DNA of 64,000 bases from Actinorhabdospora filicis (lineage in GTDB: Bacteria; Actinomycetota; Actinomycetes; Mycobacteriales; Micromonosporaceae). Positions 9,105-17,391 of this stretch are shown piece by piece (the stretch's first letter is position 1; the number at the start of each line of letters is the position of its first letter). The position numbers and the translations under genes were made by a program. Location of the stretch: positions 1,397,379 to 1,461,378 of the forward strand of contig NZ_BSTX01000002.1 in the NCBI RefSeq assembly GCF_030269765.1, written 5' to 3'. Under the pieces are notes generated by a model. The model saw only the letters and a program-made list of their open reading frames with translations, had not been told where the DNA came from and did not search any database.

Positions 9105-9731
9105 ATGAGCCAGCTCGCCTACTGGGACGGCCCCGGCGCCGCCAAGACCTTCACCCACCCGCTGCGGCCCGAGCGCCTCGCCGACATCCCGCGCGACGCG
9201 CGCGTCCTCGACTACGGCTGCGGTTACGGCCGCCTCATGGGCGAGCTCGGCCAGCTCGGGTTCACCGACGTGTCGGGTGTCGACCTCTCCCCCGCGCTCA
9301 TCGACCGCGGCCGGAGCGAGCACCCGGGTCTGCGCTTCGGCGTCATCACCGATCCGCCCGCCGTGGCCGCGCCCGGCGGGTCCTTCGACGTCGTCCTGCT
9401 CTTCGCGGTGCTCACCTGCGTCCCCGCCGACGCCGACCAGCGCGCGCTGATCGCCGAGATCGCCCGGCTGCTGGCGCCCGGCGGGCTGCTGTACGTCAGC
9501 GACCTGCTGCTCCAGGACGACGAGCGCAACCTCGCTCGCTACGCCGCCGACCAGGACGGCCCGTACGGCGTGTTCACCACCGACGACGGCGCCCGCTGCC
9601 GCCATCACTCGATCGAGCACCTGCGCGGGCTCCTCGGCGGCTTCGAGATCCTCGCCGAGGAGGGCGTCGAGGTCGCCACGATGAACGGCCACCGCTCGCG
9701 CGGCGCGCAGCTCCTGGCGCGCAAGGCCTAG
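9105..9731 (+). CDS. Class I SAM-dependent methyltransferase
   Basis: The protein has 208 residues. Motif I is VLDYGCGYGR, motif II ends in GVDLSPALID, and the post-motif region has FDVVLLFAVL and LLAPGGLLYVSDLL, a standard Rossmann-like methyltransferase of the type 11/25 group. Acceptor is unknown. The chosen ATG at 9105 lies just before the fold; longer upstream frames overlap the Cys-rich peptide gene. Its last bases overlap the stop of the convergent lactonase gene. Proximity to the Cys-rich peptide is noted, but a hairpin separates them and a functional link is only speculation. Confidence 0.8.
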   Translation: MSQLAYWDGPGAAKTFTHPLRPERLADIPRDARVLDYGCGYGRLMGELGQLGFTDVSGVDLSPALIDRGRSEHPGLRFGVITDPPAVAAPGGSFDVVLLFAVLTCVPADADQRALIAEIARLLAPGGLLYVSDLLLQDDERNLARYAADQDGPYGVFTTDDGARCRHHSIEHLRGLLGGFEILAEEGVEVATMNGHRSRGAQLLARKA

Positions 9732-10669
9732 AGCGGCAGGACGCTCGTCACCGCCGGGAACTCCAGGCGCTCGCCCGTGACGGCCGGGACGCCGTCCTCC
9801 AGCGCGAGGACGTCCACCGTCCCGCTGAACTGGTTGGCCACGTACATCAGGTCGCCCGACAGCACGGCGTCGCGGGGCCACTCGCCGCCGCACGGGACGG
9901 TGGTGCGCAGGCGGAACGGCCCGGCGTCGACCACGGCGATGGAGTCGTGGCCGCGGTTGGTGACGTAGACGAGCGAGCCGTCGGCCGAGACGCGCACCGC
10001 GCCGGGGTAGTTGGTGAGCGCGACGTTCTCCGGGAGCGTGCGCAGGCGCGCCACGGTGCTCAGCTCGCCGCGCGCCTCGTGCCAGGCGAGCTTGGTGAGC
10101 GAGTCGTCCAGCTCGCCCACGAGGTAGGCGTACGCGCCGTCCGGGGAGAAGGCCAGGTGCCGGGGGCCGCTGCCCGGGGTGGCGGCGTAGGCGCCGTGCC
10201 GGGTCAGCTCGCCGTCGGCGAAGGCGTAGACGACGACCTCGTCGGTGCCCAGATCCACCGCCAGGACCCAGCCGCCGCCGGGTGAGACCACCACCTGGTG
10301 GACGTGCGGTCCCTCCTGCCGTTCGGCGTTGGGACCCGAGCCGACGTGCGCGACGGCCTCGTGCAGCGCGCCGAGCCCGCCGTCCTCGTACAGCGGCAGG
10401 ACGCCGACGGTGCCCCCGTAGTTGGCCACCAGCAGCCAGTGCCCGTGGAAGGCGAGGTGGCAGGGCGAGTCGCCGCCGGAGGACTCCACGGCCAGCACCG
10501 TGCCGTCCTCGCGCACGGCGAGGACGCCGCCGGGCGCGCCGTCGCGTTCGAGCGCGGCGTAGATCACGCCGTCGCGCGCCACGGCGTAGGAGGGCCGGTC
10601 GGCGGGGATGACGCGGATTCCCTTGTCGGCCAGGCCGAGGCCCTCGCCGTAACCTCCGAGTACGAGCAT
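9728..10669 (-). CDS. Lactonase-family beta-propeller (6-phosphogluconolactonase-like)
   Basis: A seven-bladed propeller of about 313 residues related to YbhE-type 6-phosphogluconolactonase. Diagnostic pieces are SPCHLAFHG, EGPHVHQVV, GPRHLAFSPDG and VTNRGHDSIAV, with evenly spaced repeats. It may hydrolyse 6-phosphogluconolactone in the pentose phosphate pathway, but lactonase-family members have other sugar-lactone substrates. ATG 10669 was preferred to a TTG two codons upstream; neither has a good ribosome binding site. The stop overlaps the convergent methyltransferase stop by four bases. Confidence 0.78.
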   Translation of the reverse strand: MLVLGGYGEGLGLADKGIRVIPADRPSYAVARDGVIYAALERDGAPGGVLAVREDGTVLAVESSGGDSPCHLAFHGHWLLVANYGGTVGVLPLYEDGGLGALHEAVAHVGSGPNAERQEGPHVHQVVVSPGGGWVLAVDLGTDEVVVYAFADGELTRHGAYAATPGSGPRHLAFSPDGAYAYLVGELDDSLTKLAWHEARGELSTVARLRTLPENVALTNYPGAVRVSADGSLVYVTNRGHDSIAVVDAGPFRLRTTVPCGGEWPRDAVLSGDLMYVANQFSGTVDVLALEDGVPAVTGERLEFPAVTSVLPL

Positions 10670-10699
10670 GGGCAAGATCGTACTGGAGATCCTTTGCTC

Positions 10700-11437
10700 C
10701 TATGTGCTCGGTGAAGCGCGATCCCGCGCGGCGGCGCGCACGGTGAGCCAGTCCAGATCCGCGGGAGTGAGCACGCGCGTGGCCAACAGCCACTCGCAGA
10801 GGGTGCGGCGGGCGTCCAGTTCCTTCTCCAGCCCGAGGACACCGGCGTTGACCAGGTCGAGGCGGACCTGCTCGATGCGTTTGACCACGGTGGACTTGGG
10901 CAGGCCGAGCATGTCGGCGATCTCCTGGTACGTGCGCGGCCGCGGGTCGTAGTAGGGGTAGGGGCGCAGGTATCCCGAGGTCATGGCGACCAGGACCTCG
11001 CGGCGGCGGTCGGTGAGCGCGGGCAGCTGCGTGCGGGTCCGGTTCTCGTCGAGGGGGTCCTCGATGCTCCCGGTGGGGTCGTCGGAGTCCAGGCGCAGGA
11101 TGAGCGCGTAGGTCCAGGCCTCGCCGACGACGAGGACGGTGAGCGGAGAACCGTCGACCGAGCGGCGGCTGGGGACGCCACCGGCGGAGACCACCGGCAG
11201 CGGGACGCCGAACCCGGCCGCGTCGACGATGTGCAGGGGCCGCTTGCGGCTGAGGTTGGTCACCGCCCAGCCGCTCCCGGTGGCCGAGAGGCGCCCGGCG
11301 ATGCGGCTGACGCCGAGGTCGGCGCTGTCCAGGCACAGGCCGCAGGAGGCGTCCCGGCCGAAGGTGAGGGTGTCGGTGGCCGTCAGGACCGTGGTGTTTC
11401 CCTCGTATTCGACGATGAGGTCGGGCAGCGCCTTCAC
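10700..11437 (-). CDS. FHA-domain protein with C-terminal helix-turn-helix
   Basis: The protein has about 245 residues. The N-terminal part (residues 1-100) is an FHA phosphothreonine-binding domain (TLTFGRDASCGLCL, then SRIAGRL). The C-terminal part contains RTYQEIADMLGLPKSTVVKR, a sigma/LuxR-like helix-turn-helix. The GTG start overlaps the kinase stop (GTGA, 11437-11434), so it is translationally coupled. Coupling to a Ser/Thr kinase implies the FHA domain reads a phosphothreonine made by that kinase, linking phosphorylation to DNA binding. A longer start at 11464 is possible but would overlap the kinase more. Confidence 0.82.
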   Translation of the reverse strand: MKALPDLIVEYEGNTTVLTATDTLTFGRDASCGLCLDSADLGVSRIAGRLSATGSGWAVTNLSRKRPLHIVDAAGFGVPLPVVSAGGVPSRRSVDGSPLTVLVVGEAWTYALILRLDSDDPTGSIEDPLDENRTRTQLPALTDRRREVLVAMTSGYLRPYPYYDPRPRTYQEIADMLGLPKSTVVKRIEQVRLDLVNAGVLGLEKELDARRTLCEWLLATRVLTPADLDWLTVRAAARDRASPST

Positions 11438-12996
11438 GAGACGCTTCCGGAGAGCACCGCGCACGTACCGGGGGCGGTGGACTCCACCGTCACGCGCATG
11501 ACCTTGGCGTCGCGCAACCGGACGCTGAGGCTGCCCCAGTCGCCCTGGCCGACGGTGGTGCTGGCCGCCTCCTTGCCGTCGAGTTCGACGGTGAACAGCG
11601 CGCCGGTGCCCTTCGGGTTGTCATCGGCGAGGACGAGCTGGAGGTCGACGCTGTTGTAGCCGCCCGGCAGCGCGTAGTCCTGCGCGGTGAACTTCGCGCA
11701 GGGCGCGGCCTGGATGGCCTCGTAGCCCTGCCCGTTGATCGTGATCGGCACCCGGGTCGCCCCCGGCGGAGGCTGGAGGATGAACGGAGAGTAGTTGCTG
11801 TTGGCGTTCATCGGGCCGGAGTCGTCGCCGTGGGAGTTGGCCCACAGGGCGGCGCCCATCAGGCCGCAGAAGGCCACGACGAGGACGACGGCGAGCACGG
11901 CCACCAGCCACTGCCAGGTGTCGAAGCGGCGCTTGGGGGGAGGCGCGGCGATGGGACGCGCGCGCGGCAGCGACCGCGGTGGCGGTGGCACGGTGAGCAC
12001 CGGCCCGGTGGTGACCGGCTCGCGCCACACGGTGGGGCGGCGGGCGGCCAGGACGCGCGGCGGGCGCGGCGGCGGCAGCGAGCTGCGCGGCGCCGGGGCG
12101 GGCAGCGAGGCCCCGCGCGGGATCATCGTCGAGGAGTGCTGCCGCAGCAGGCGGATCCAGTCGCCGACGGCCGGGCGCTCGGCCGGCTCGGGGTCGAAGA
12201 TCCGGCCGAGGAGGTCGGCGTCGGCGACGCCGCCGGGGTCGACGGCGTCGGCGATCTCCAGGCGCAGCAGCTCGGGATCGGCCGGGGGCGCGCTGCCGGT
12301 GAGGACGAAGTAGGCGAGCGCGCCGAAGGCGTAACGGTCGGAGGCCGGGCTGTACTCGCCGCCGAGGACGACCTCGGGCGCGAGGTAGCCCTGGGTTCCG
12401 GCGGAGGGCAGCGCGATGGCGGTGGCCATGCGGAAGAGCCCGAAGTCGACCAGGACGGCCTGCCCGTCGGCGTTGATGACGACGTTGCCGGGGCTGACGT
12501 CGCCGTGGACGACGGGGCGCCCGGAGGGGGTGGCGCGTCCTTCGTGGAGCCAGTCGAGGACGTCGGCGATCTGCATGAGGTGGCGCAGGGCGGCGCCGCG
12601 GTCGTGGCCCTCGGTGACCCACTGGCGCAGGTCCTGGCCGTCGACCCAGTTCATGACCAGGTAGTGGGTGCGGCCCTCGGCGGGGTCGGGGGTCTCGCCC
12701 GCCAGGTGCATGCGGGCGCCCTCGAAGTAGGCGTGGACGCCGACGACGCCGGGGTGGCGCATGAGGCGCAGCAGCTCGGCCTGCTCCGACCAGCGGTCGC
12801 GCCAGGCTCCGGCGTCCACGGCGTGGCGGTCGCGCAGGACCTTCACCGCGACGCGCTCGGCGGCGCCGTCCACGGTGAGCTCGGCCTCCCACAGCTCGGC
12901 CTCGCCGCCTCCGCCGACCTGGCGGCGCAGGCGGTACTTGTCGGGGGCGTCGTCGGGTCCGACGACGTAGGGGCGGGGCTCGGGTGCGGCGCTCAT
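11434..12996 (-). CDS. Membrane Ser/Thr protein kinase with extracellular C-terminal domain
   Basis: The protein has 520 residues. The kinase domain (about 20-290) has a glycine loop GGGGEAELWEA, Lys52 in VAVKVL, catalytic loop HGDVSPGN (HGD instead of HRD, Asn171 present), DFG at 184-186 and the SAGTQGYLAPE activation segment. A Pro/Arg-rich linker follows, then one membrane segment (about 375-400) and an outer C-terminal domain (VDLQLVLADDNPKGTGALF and onwards) resembling the NPCBM carbohydrate-binding module. Start at 12996 was chosen because AGGAG sits eight bases upstream; a TTG/ATG 45 bases earlier is less likely. Likely a cell-wall or sugar-sensing kinase signalling through the coupled FHA protein. 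Confidence 0.87.
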   Translation of the reverse strand: MSAAPEPRPYVVGPDDAPDKYRLRRQVGGGGEAELWEAELTVDGAAERVAVKVLRDRHAVDAGAWRDRWSEQAELLRLMRHPGVVGVHAYFEGARMHLAGETPDPAEGRTHYLVMNWVDGQDLRQWVTEGHDRGAALRHLMQIADVLDWLHEGRATPSGRPVVHGDVSPGNVVINADGQAVLVDFGLFRMATAIALPSAGTQGYLAPEVVLGGEYSPASDRYAFGALAYFVLTGSAPPADPELLRLEIADAVDPGGVADADLLGRIFDPEPAERPAVGDWIRLLRQHSSTMIPRGASLPAPAPRSSLPPPRPPRVLAARRPTVWREPVTTGPVLTVPPPPRSLPRARPIAAPPPKRRFDTWQWLVAVLAVVLVVAFCGLMGAALWANSHGDDSGPMNANSNYSPFILQPPPGATRVPITINGQGYEAIQAAPCAKFTAQDYALPGGYNSVDLQLVLADDNPKGTGALFTVELDGKEAASTTVGQGDWGSLSVRLRDAKVMRVTVESTAPGTCAVLSGSVS

Positions 12997-13070
12997 GTCG
13001 CGGGCTCCTGGGACGTGTGGCTGCTCGTTCGTCTCCAGCATGCGGTGACGCCGCGTGAGGTGTCCATGGG

Positions 13071-13094
13071 GAGGGCTCCCCGGGGGGAGCCCTC
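13071..13094 (-). terminator. GC-rich hairpin between MerR and kinase genes
   Basis: Perfect 11-base arms GAGGGCTCCCC (13071-13081) and GGGGAGCCCTC (13084-13094) with a two-base loop lie directly downstream of the MerR regulator stop. No T-tract is present. It probably ends the regulator transcript. Confidence 0.65.
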
Positions 13095-13098
13095 ACAT

Positions 13099-13860
13099 CT
13101 AGGCTCCGGCGCGGTCGGCGTTGGCGGTGATCGCGGCGGAGATGTAGGCCGCCAGGCCCGGCGCGACGACGTCGTAGGTCGCGGTGAAACGCGGGTCCCG
13201 CACGTACATGGCCGCCAGGCCGCGGTGGACGTCGTACCCGCAGTCGTAGTACCGGCGGGTGATGTGCGCGCGGTGCTCCTCGGCGAGGTCCATCGCGGCC
13301 GCGCCGGTGGCGGGCTCGCCGCGCGCCATGGCGTCCTTGAAGGCCAGGGTGATGGCCTCGGCCTCGGCCTTGATCGCCGCCCACTGCGCCTTGTCGTAGG
13401 ACGCGGTGCGGCGGCGGCTCTCGCTGTAGGCGGGGCTCGCGCCCCACTTGCGCTGGACCTCGTCCTCGTACTTCGCGGGGTCGTGCTCGCCGAAGACCTC
13501 GAATCGCTCCTCGGGGGTCAGGGACAGTCCCATCTCGGTCGCCTCCATCATGTGCTCGATCGCCCGCGCCATGGCCGTCAGCCGCGCGATCCGCTCCTCC
13601 AGCAGCGACCGCTGGCGCCGCAGGTGGTCGAGCGGGCGCGCGTCCGGGTCGTCCAGGAGGCGGGCGATGTCGTCGAGCCCGAAGCCCAGTTCGCGGTAGG
13701 ACAGGACCTGGTGCAGCCGCTCCAGGTCGCCGTCGGTGTACCGGCGGTACCCGGAGCGGTCGCGGCCGCGTGGCCGGACCAGTCCGAGGCGGTCGTAATG
13801 GTGCAGCGTGCGGACCGTGACACCGGCCAGCGCGGCGGCCCGTCCCACCGTGTAGGGCAT
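13099..13860 (-). CDS. TipA-like MerR-family regulator
   Basis: The protein has 253 residues. Residues 1-70 form the MerR winged helix (YTVGRAAALAGVTVRTLHHYDRLGL, SGYRRYTDGDLERL). A coiled-coil helix follows (about 75-115), then a TipAS-type antibiotic-recognition domain (EVFGEHDPAKYEDEVQRKWG, TRRYYDCGYDVHRGLAAMYV, DPRFTATYD). TipA-type proteins bind thiopeptides or other macrocyclic peptides and activate their own promoter. The operator at 13882-13912 directly upstream supports autoregulation. It is divergent from the aspartate/alanine operon, which it might also control, though the site is placed for its own promoter. Confidence 0.88.
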   Translation of the reverse strand: MPYTVGRAAALAGVTVRTLHHYDRLGLVRPRGRDRSGYRRYTDGDLERLHQVLSYRELGFGLDDIARLLDDPDARPLDHLRRQRSLLEERIARLTAMARAIEHMMEATEMGLSLTPEERFEVFGEHDPAKYEDEVQRKWGASPAYSESRRRTASYDKAQWAAIKAEAEAITLAFKDAMARGEPATGAAAMDLAEEHRAHITRRYYDCGYDVHRGLAAMYVRDPRFTATYDVVAPGLAAYISAAITANADRAGA

Positions 13861-13881
13861 GCGTGCTCACCTCCGCGGCCG

Positions 13882-13912
13882 ACGCTATGACCTGACGTTA
13901 CGTCAGGGTCAA
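13882..13912 (-). promoter_or_regulatory. MerR-type promoter/operator
   Basis: Reading towards the regulator: TTGACC (-35), a 19-base spacer holding the palindrome CCTGACG-TAA-CGTCAGG, then TAGCGT (-10). The unusually long 19-base spacer with a central dyad is the hallmark of MerR-activated promoters. It starts 22 bases upstream of the MerR gene start. Confidence 0.8.
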
Positions 13913-14013
13913 GGCGGTGTGATCCGGCTCGCACGGATTTCACAAATCGCCCCTTTCGATCACATCGGATGGATGTACGTTGACCAGCGACGGCCATGGG
14001 AGCGGGGGGTTCG

Positions 14014-15708
14014 ATGGGCTGGCTGAAGAACGTGCTGGTGGAACACGCGGAACTGGCGATCTTCCTCGCGCTGGCCATCGGGTTCTTCGTCGGCAAGCTC
14101 AAGTACAAGAGCCTCACGCTGGGCGCGGTCACCGGCAGCCTCCTCGCGGGCGTGCTGATCGGCGCCCTGACCCACACCCAGGTCCCGGACCTGGTGAAGA
14201 CGGTCGCCTTCATCGGCTTCCTGTTCGCCCTGGGCTACAACGTGGGACCGCAGTTCTTCGCCGGGCTCAGAGGCGACGGGATCAAGCAGGTCATCCTGGC
14301 CGTCATCTCCTGCGTCATCGGCCTGATCGTGTCCTATGTGATGGCCAAGCTGCTCCACTACGGACCCGGCTGGGGCTCGGGCCTGCTCGCCGGCGGATTG
14401 ACGCAATCGGCCGTCATCGGCGTCGCCGATCAGGCGATAGCCCAGTTGCCGGGCATCACCCAGGAGCAGATCACCACCTATCAGAGCCAGATCGCCGTCG
14501 GCTACTCCGTCTGCTACCTGTTCGGCACGGCCGCCGCCGCGTACTTCCTGTCCACCGTGGCGCCGCGCATGATGGGCACCAAGGACCTGGCCGCCGCCTC
14601 CCACGAGATGGAGAAGCAGCTCGGCACCGCCACCGAGAAGGACGCCGGTCCCGCCTACTACTCCGTCGTCCGCCGCGCCTACAAGCTCACCCGGCCCGAG
14701 CTGATCGGGCGCACCATCGGCGACATCGAACGCGAGGCCCTCCAGCAGGGGCACCGGGTCATCCTGCACAAGCTCCGCCGCGACGGCGGCATCCAGCAGC
14801 TCGACTCCGGCACCGTCCTGCGCGAGGGCGACATCGTCACCGTCACCACCCGCCGCCCCGACCTGGTCGCCCTCGACATCGACGACACCTGGGGCGAGGA
14901 GGTCGACGACCAGGAGCTCCTCGACTACCAGATCGAGCAGCTGCCGCTGGTCATCACCAACAAGAAGCTCGTCGGCGCCACCGTCGGCGACGCCTTCGCC
15001 GAGCACGCCCCGCGCGTGTTCGTCAACAAGCTCGTGCGCGGCGGCATCCAGATCCCGTGGAGCGACTCCACCGTCATGCACCGCGGCGACGAGATCACCA
15101 TCCAGGGCGGCAAGGAGTTCGTCGAGGCCGCGACCAAGGTCATCGGCTACCCCAACCGCAGCAGCGACGAGACCGACTTCTCCTACATCGGGCTCGGCAT
15201 CGTCGTCGGCGGCCTCATCGGCATCCCCACCCTCGCCATCGCCGGCGCCAGCATCGGCCTCACCACCTCCGGCGGCGCGCTCATCATGGGCCTCGTCTTC
15301 GGCTGGCTGCGCGCCAAGTCCCCCACCTTCGGGCGGTTCCCACCGGCGGCGAACTGGCTGATGAGCCAGGGCGGGCTGTGCATGTTCGTGGCCATCGTCG
15401 GCATCACCTCCGGACCGCAGTTCATCTCCGGCGTCAAGTCGGAGGGCCTCGGCCTGGTCGGCGCCGGGCTCATCGTCACGCTCACGCCGATGGTGATCTG
15501 CCTGTACCTCGGCAAGTACGTCTTCAAGTTCAAGACGCCGATCCTGCTCGGCGTGGTCGCGGGGGCCAACACCACGACGGCGTCCATCGGCGCCATCACC
15601 GACCAGGCCAAGAGCCAGGTCCCGGTCCTCGGCTACACCGTGCCGTACGCCATCGGCAACACCCTGCTCACGATCTGGGGAACCATCATCGTCGCGCTGC
15701 TGGCGTGA
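14014..15708 (+). CDS. aspT: AspT-type aspartate:alanine exchanger (first copy)
   Basis: A 564-residue membrane transporter of the aspartate:alanine exchanger family: about five N-terminal membrane segments, a central cytoplasmic region with two TrkA-C-like domains (roughly 205-375), and a second set of membrane segments. Family signatures are LAGGLTQSAVIG and GVVAGANTTTASIG at the symmetric repeat ends. In the known system (Tetragenococcus), AspT swaps external aspartate for internal alanine, an electrogenic exchange. ATG 14014 was chosen because a GGGGGG run sits upstream; ATG 13996 lacks one. It heads a three-gene operon with aspD and a second exchanger. Confidence 0.85.
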   Translation: MGWLKNVLVEHAELAIFLALAIGFFVGKLKYKSLTLGAVTGSLLAGVLIGALTHTQVPDLVKTVAFIGFLFALGYNVGPQFFAGLRGDGIKQVILAVISCVIGLIVSYVMAKLLHYGPGWGSGLLAGGLTQSAVIGVADQAIAQLPGITQEQITTYQSQIAVGYSVCYLFGTAAAAYFLSTVAPRMMGTKDLAAASHEMEKQLGTATEKDAGPAYYSVVRRAYKLTRPELIGRTIGDIEREALQQGHRVILHKLRRDGGIQQLDSGTVLREGDIVTVTTRRPDLVALDIDDTWGEEVDDQELLDYQIEQLPLVITNKKLVGATVGDAFAEHAPRVFVNKLVRGGIQIPWSDSTVMHRGDEITIQGGKEFVEAATKVIGYPNRSSDETDFSYIGLGIVVGGLIGIPTLAIAGASIGLTTSGGALIMGLVFGWLRAKSPTFGRFPPAANWLMSQGGLCMFVAIVGITSGPQFISGVKSEGLGLVGAGLIVTLTPMVICLYLGKYVFKFKTPILLGVVAGANTTTASIGAITDQAKSQVPVLGYTVPYAIGNTLLTIWGTIIVALLA

Positions 15709-15733
15709 CGACTAACGGGGGGACGACCGCACC

Positions 15734-17386
15734 ATGACGACGATCGATCCGGCCGGCACGAAGACCAGCCGCGACGAGGAGCATCAGCTCCTCCAGCTCA
15801 GCCCGTTCGAGATCAAGAACCGGCTGATCGAACTGGCCGACGAGAACGCGCAGGCCGGGGCCGGGCAGATGCTCAACGCCGGGCGCGGCAACCCCAACTG
15901 GGTCGCCACCGTCCCGCGCGCGGCCTTCGGCCTCCTCCTGCGCTTCGCGCTGGAGGAGTCGAACCGCGCCTGGAGCGAGTGGTCGGTCCTGGGCGGCATG
16001 CCCGCCAAGGGCGGCATCGCCGAGCGCTTCACCGCGTTCCTGACCACCAACCGCCACGAGACCGGCGCCGACCTGCTCACCGGGTCCGTCGCCTACGGCG
16101 TCGACCGCCTCGGCTTCGACCCCGACACGTGGGTCCACGAGCTCACCGACGCCGTCATCGGCGACAACTACCCCGTCCCCGACCGGATGCTCACCTGCAT
16201 CGAGCAGGTCGTCCACGAGTACATCGTCAAGGAGATGTGCGCCGGGACGACGCCCGCCGAAGGCCGCTTCGACCTGTTCGCCACCGAGGGCGGCACCGCC
16301 GCCATGTGCTACATCTTCGACACCGCGATCATCAACCGCCTGCTCAAGCCCGGCGACACCATCGCGATCATGACGCCCATCTTCACCCCGTACCTGGAGA
16401 TCCCGCACCTGGAGCGCTACCAGTTCAACGTGCTGGAACTCCAGGCCGACAAGGTCGACCAGGACGGCTTCCACACCTGGCAGTACCCGGACGCCGAGAT
16501 CGACAAGCTCGCCGACCCCAGCGTCAAGGCGCTCTTCTGCGTCAACCCCAGCAACCCGCCCTCGGTGATGCTCGCGCCGGAGACCCTCAACCGGATCGCC
16601 ACCATCGTCAAGGAGAAGAACAAGAACCTCACCGTCATCACCGACGACGTGTACGGGACCTTCGTCAACGGGTTCCAGTCGCTCATGGCGGCCGTCCCCC
16701 GCAACACCATCGGGGTCTACTCCTTCTCCAAGTACTTCGGCTGCACCGGCTGGCGCCTCGGCGTCATCGCCGTCAACCAGGACAACGTCTTCGACGAGAT
16801 GCTCGCCGCGCACGACCAGTCCACGAAGGACCTGCTGAACAAGCGCTACTCCACCATCACCCTGGAACCGGAGAAGCTCAGGTTCATCGACCGCCTCGTC
16901 GCCGACTCCCGGCAGGTCGCCCTCAACCACACCGCCGGGCTGTCCACACCGCAGCAGACGCAGATGGCGCTCTTCTCGCTCCAGGCCCTGCTCGACGAGG
17001 GCGACGAGTACAAGCACATCTGCCAGTCGATCATCGCCCGCCGCATGAACGCCCTCACCAAGGGCATGGGCGTGAACCTCCCCCACGACCCGCACTCGGC
17101 GCACTACTACACCGAGCTGGACCTGCTGTCCTGGGCCGAACGCAACTGGGGCGCGGAGTTCGCCGCGTGGATGCAGGAGACCTACGAACCGGTCGACCCG
17201 ATCTTCCGGCTCGCCGAGAAGGGCTCCATCGTCCTGCTGAACGGCGGCGGCTTCGACGGCCCCGACTGGTCGGTCCGCGTCTCGATGGCGAACCTGCCGA
17301 TGGACGCCTACGAGAAGATCGGCTCCTGGCTCTGGGAGATCGGGCAGGAGTACAAGGCCGAGTTCGACAAGCGGAACGGCGGCTGA
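15734..17386 (+). CDS. aspD: Aspartate 4-decarboxylase (bifunctional aspartate aminotransferase/decarboxylase)
   Basis: A 550-residue PLP enzyme, the usual length for AspD and longer than simple aminotransferases. The Schiff-base lysine is Lys333 in YSFSKYFGCTGWRLG; other fold-type-I motifs are VNPSNPP, ITDDVYGTF and a C-terminal WSVRVSMANLP carboxylate-binding Arg. It converts L-aspartate to L-alanine plus CO2, consuming a cytoplasmic proton. Flanked by two AspT-type exchangers, 25 bases after the first and five before the second, it should drive Asp-in/Ala-out cycling that builds proton-motive force and raises internal pH. Ribosome site: GGGGGAC upstream of ATG 15734. Confidence 0.92.
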   Translation: MTTIDPAGTKTSRDEEHQLLQLSPFEIKNRLIELADENAQAGAGQMLNAGRGNPNWVATVPRAAFGLLLRFALEESNRAWSEWSVLGGMPAKGGIAERFTAFLTTNRHETGADLLTGSVAYGVDRLGFDPDTWVHELTDAVIGDNYPVPDRMLTCIEQVVHEYIVKEMCAGTTPAEGRFDLFATEGGTAAMCYIFDTAIINRLLKPGDTIAIMTPIFTPYLEIPHLERYQFNVLELQADKVDQDGFHTWQYPDAEIDKLADPSVKALFCVNPSNPPSVMLAPETLNRIATIVKEKNKNLTVITDDVYGTFVNGFQSLMAAVPRNTIGVYSFSKYFGCTGWRLGVIAVNQDNVFDEMLAAHDQSTKDLLNKRYSTITLEPEKLRFIDRLVADSRQVALNHTAGLSTPQQTQMALFSLQALLDEGDEYKHICQSIIARRMNALTKGMGVNLPHDPHSAHYYTELDLLSWAERNWGAEFAAWMQETYEPVDPIFRLAEKGSIVLLNGGGFDGPDWSVRVSMANLPMDAYEKIGSWLWEIGQEYKAEFDKRNGG

Positions 17387-17391
17387 CCGAC

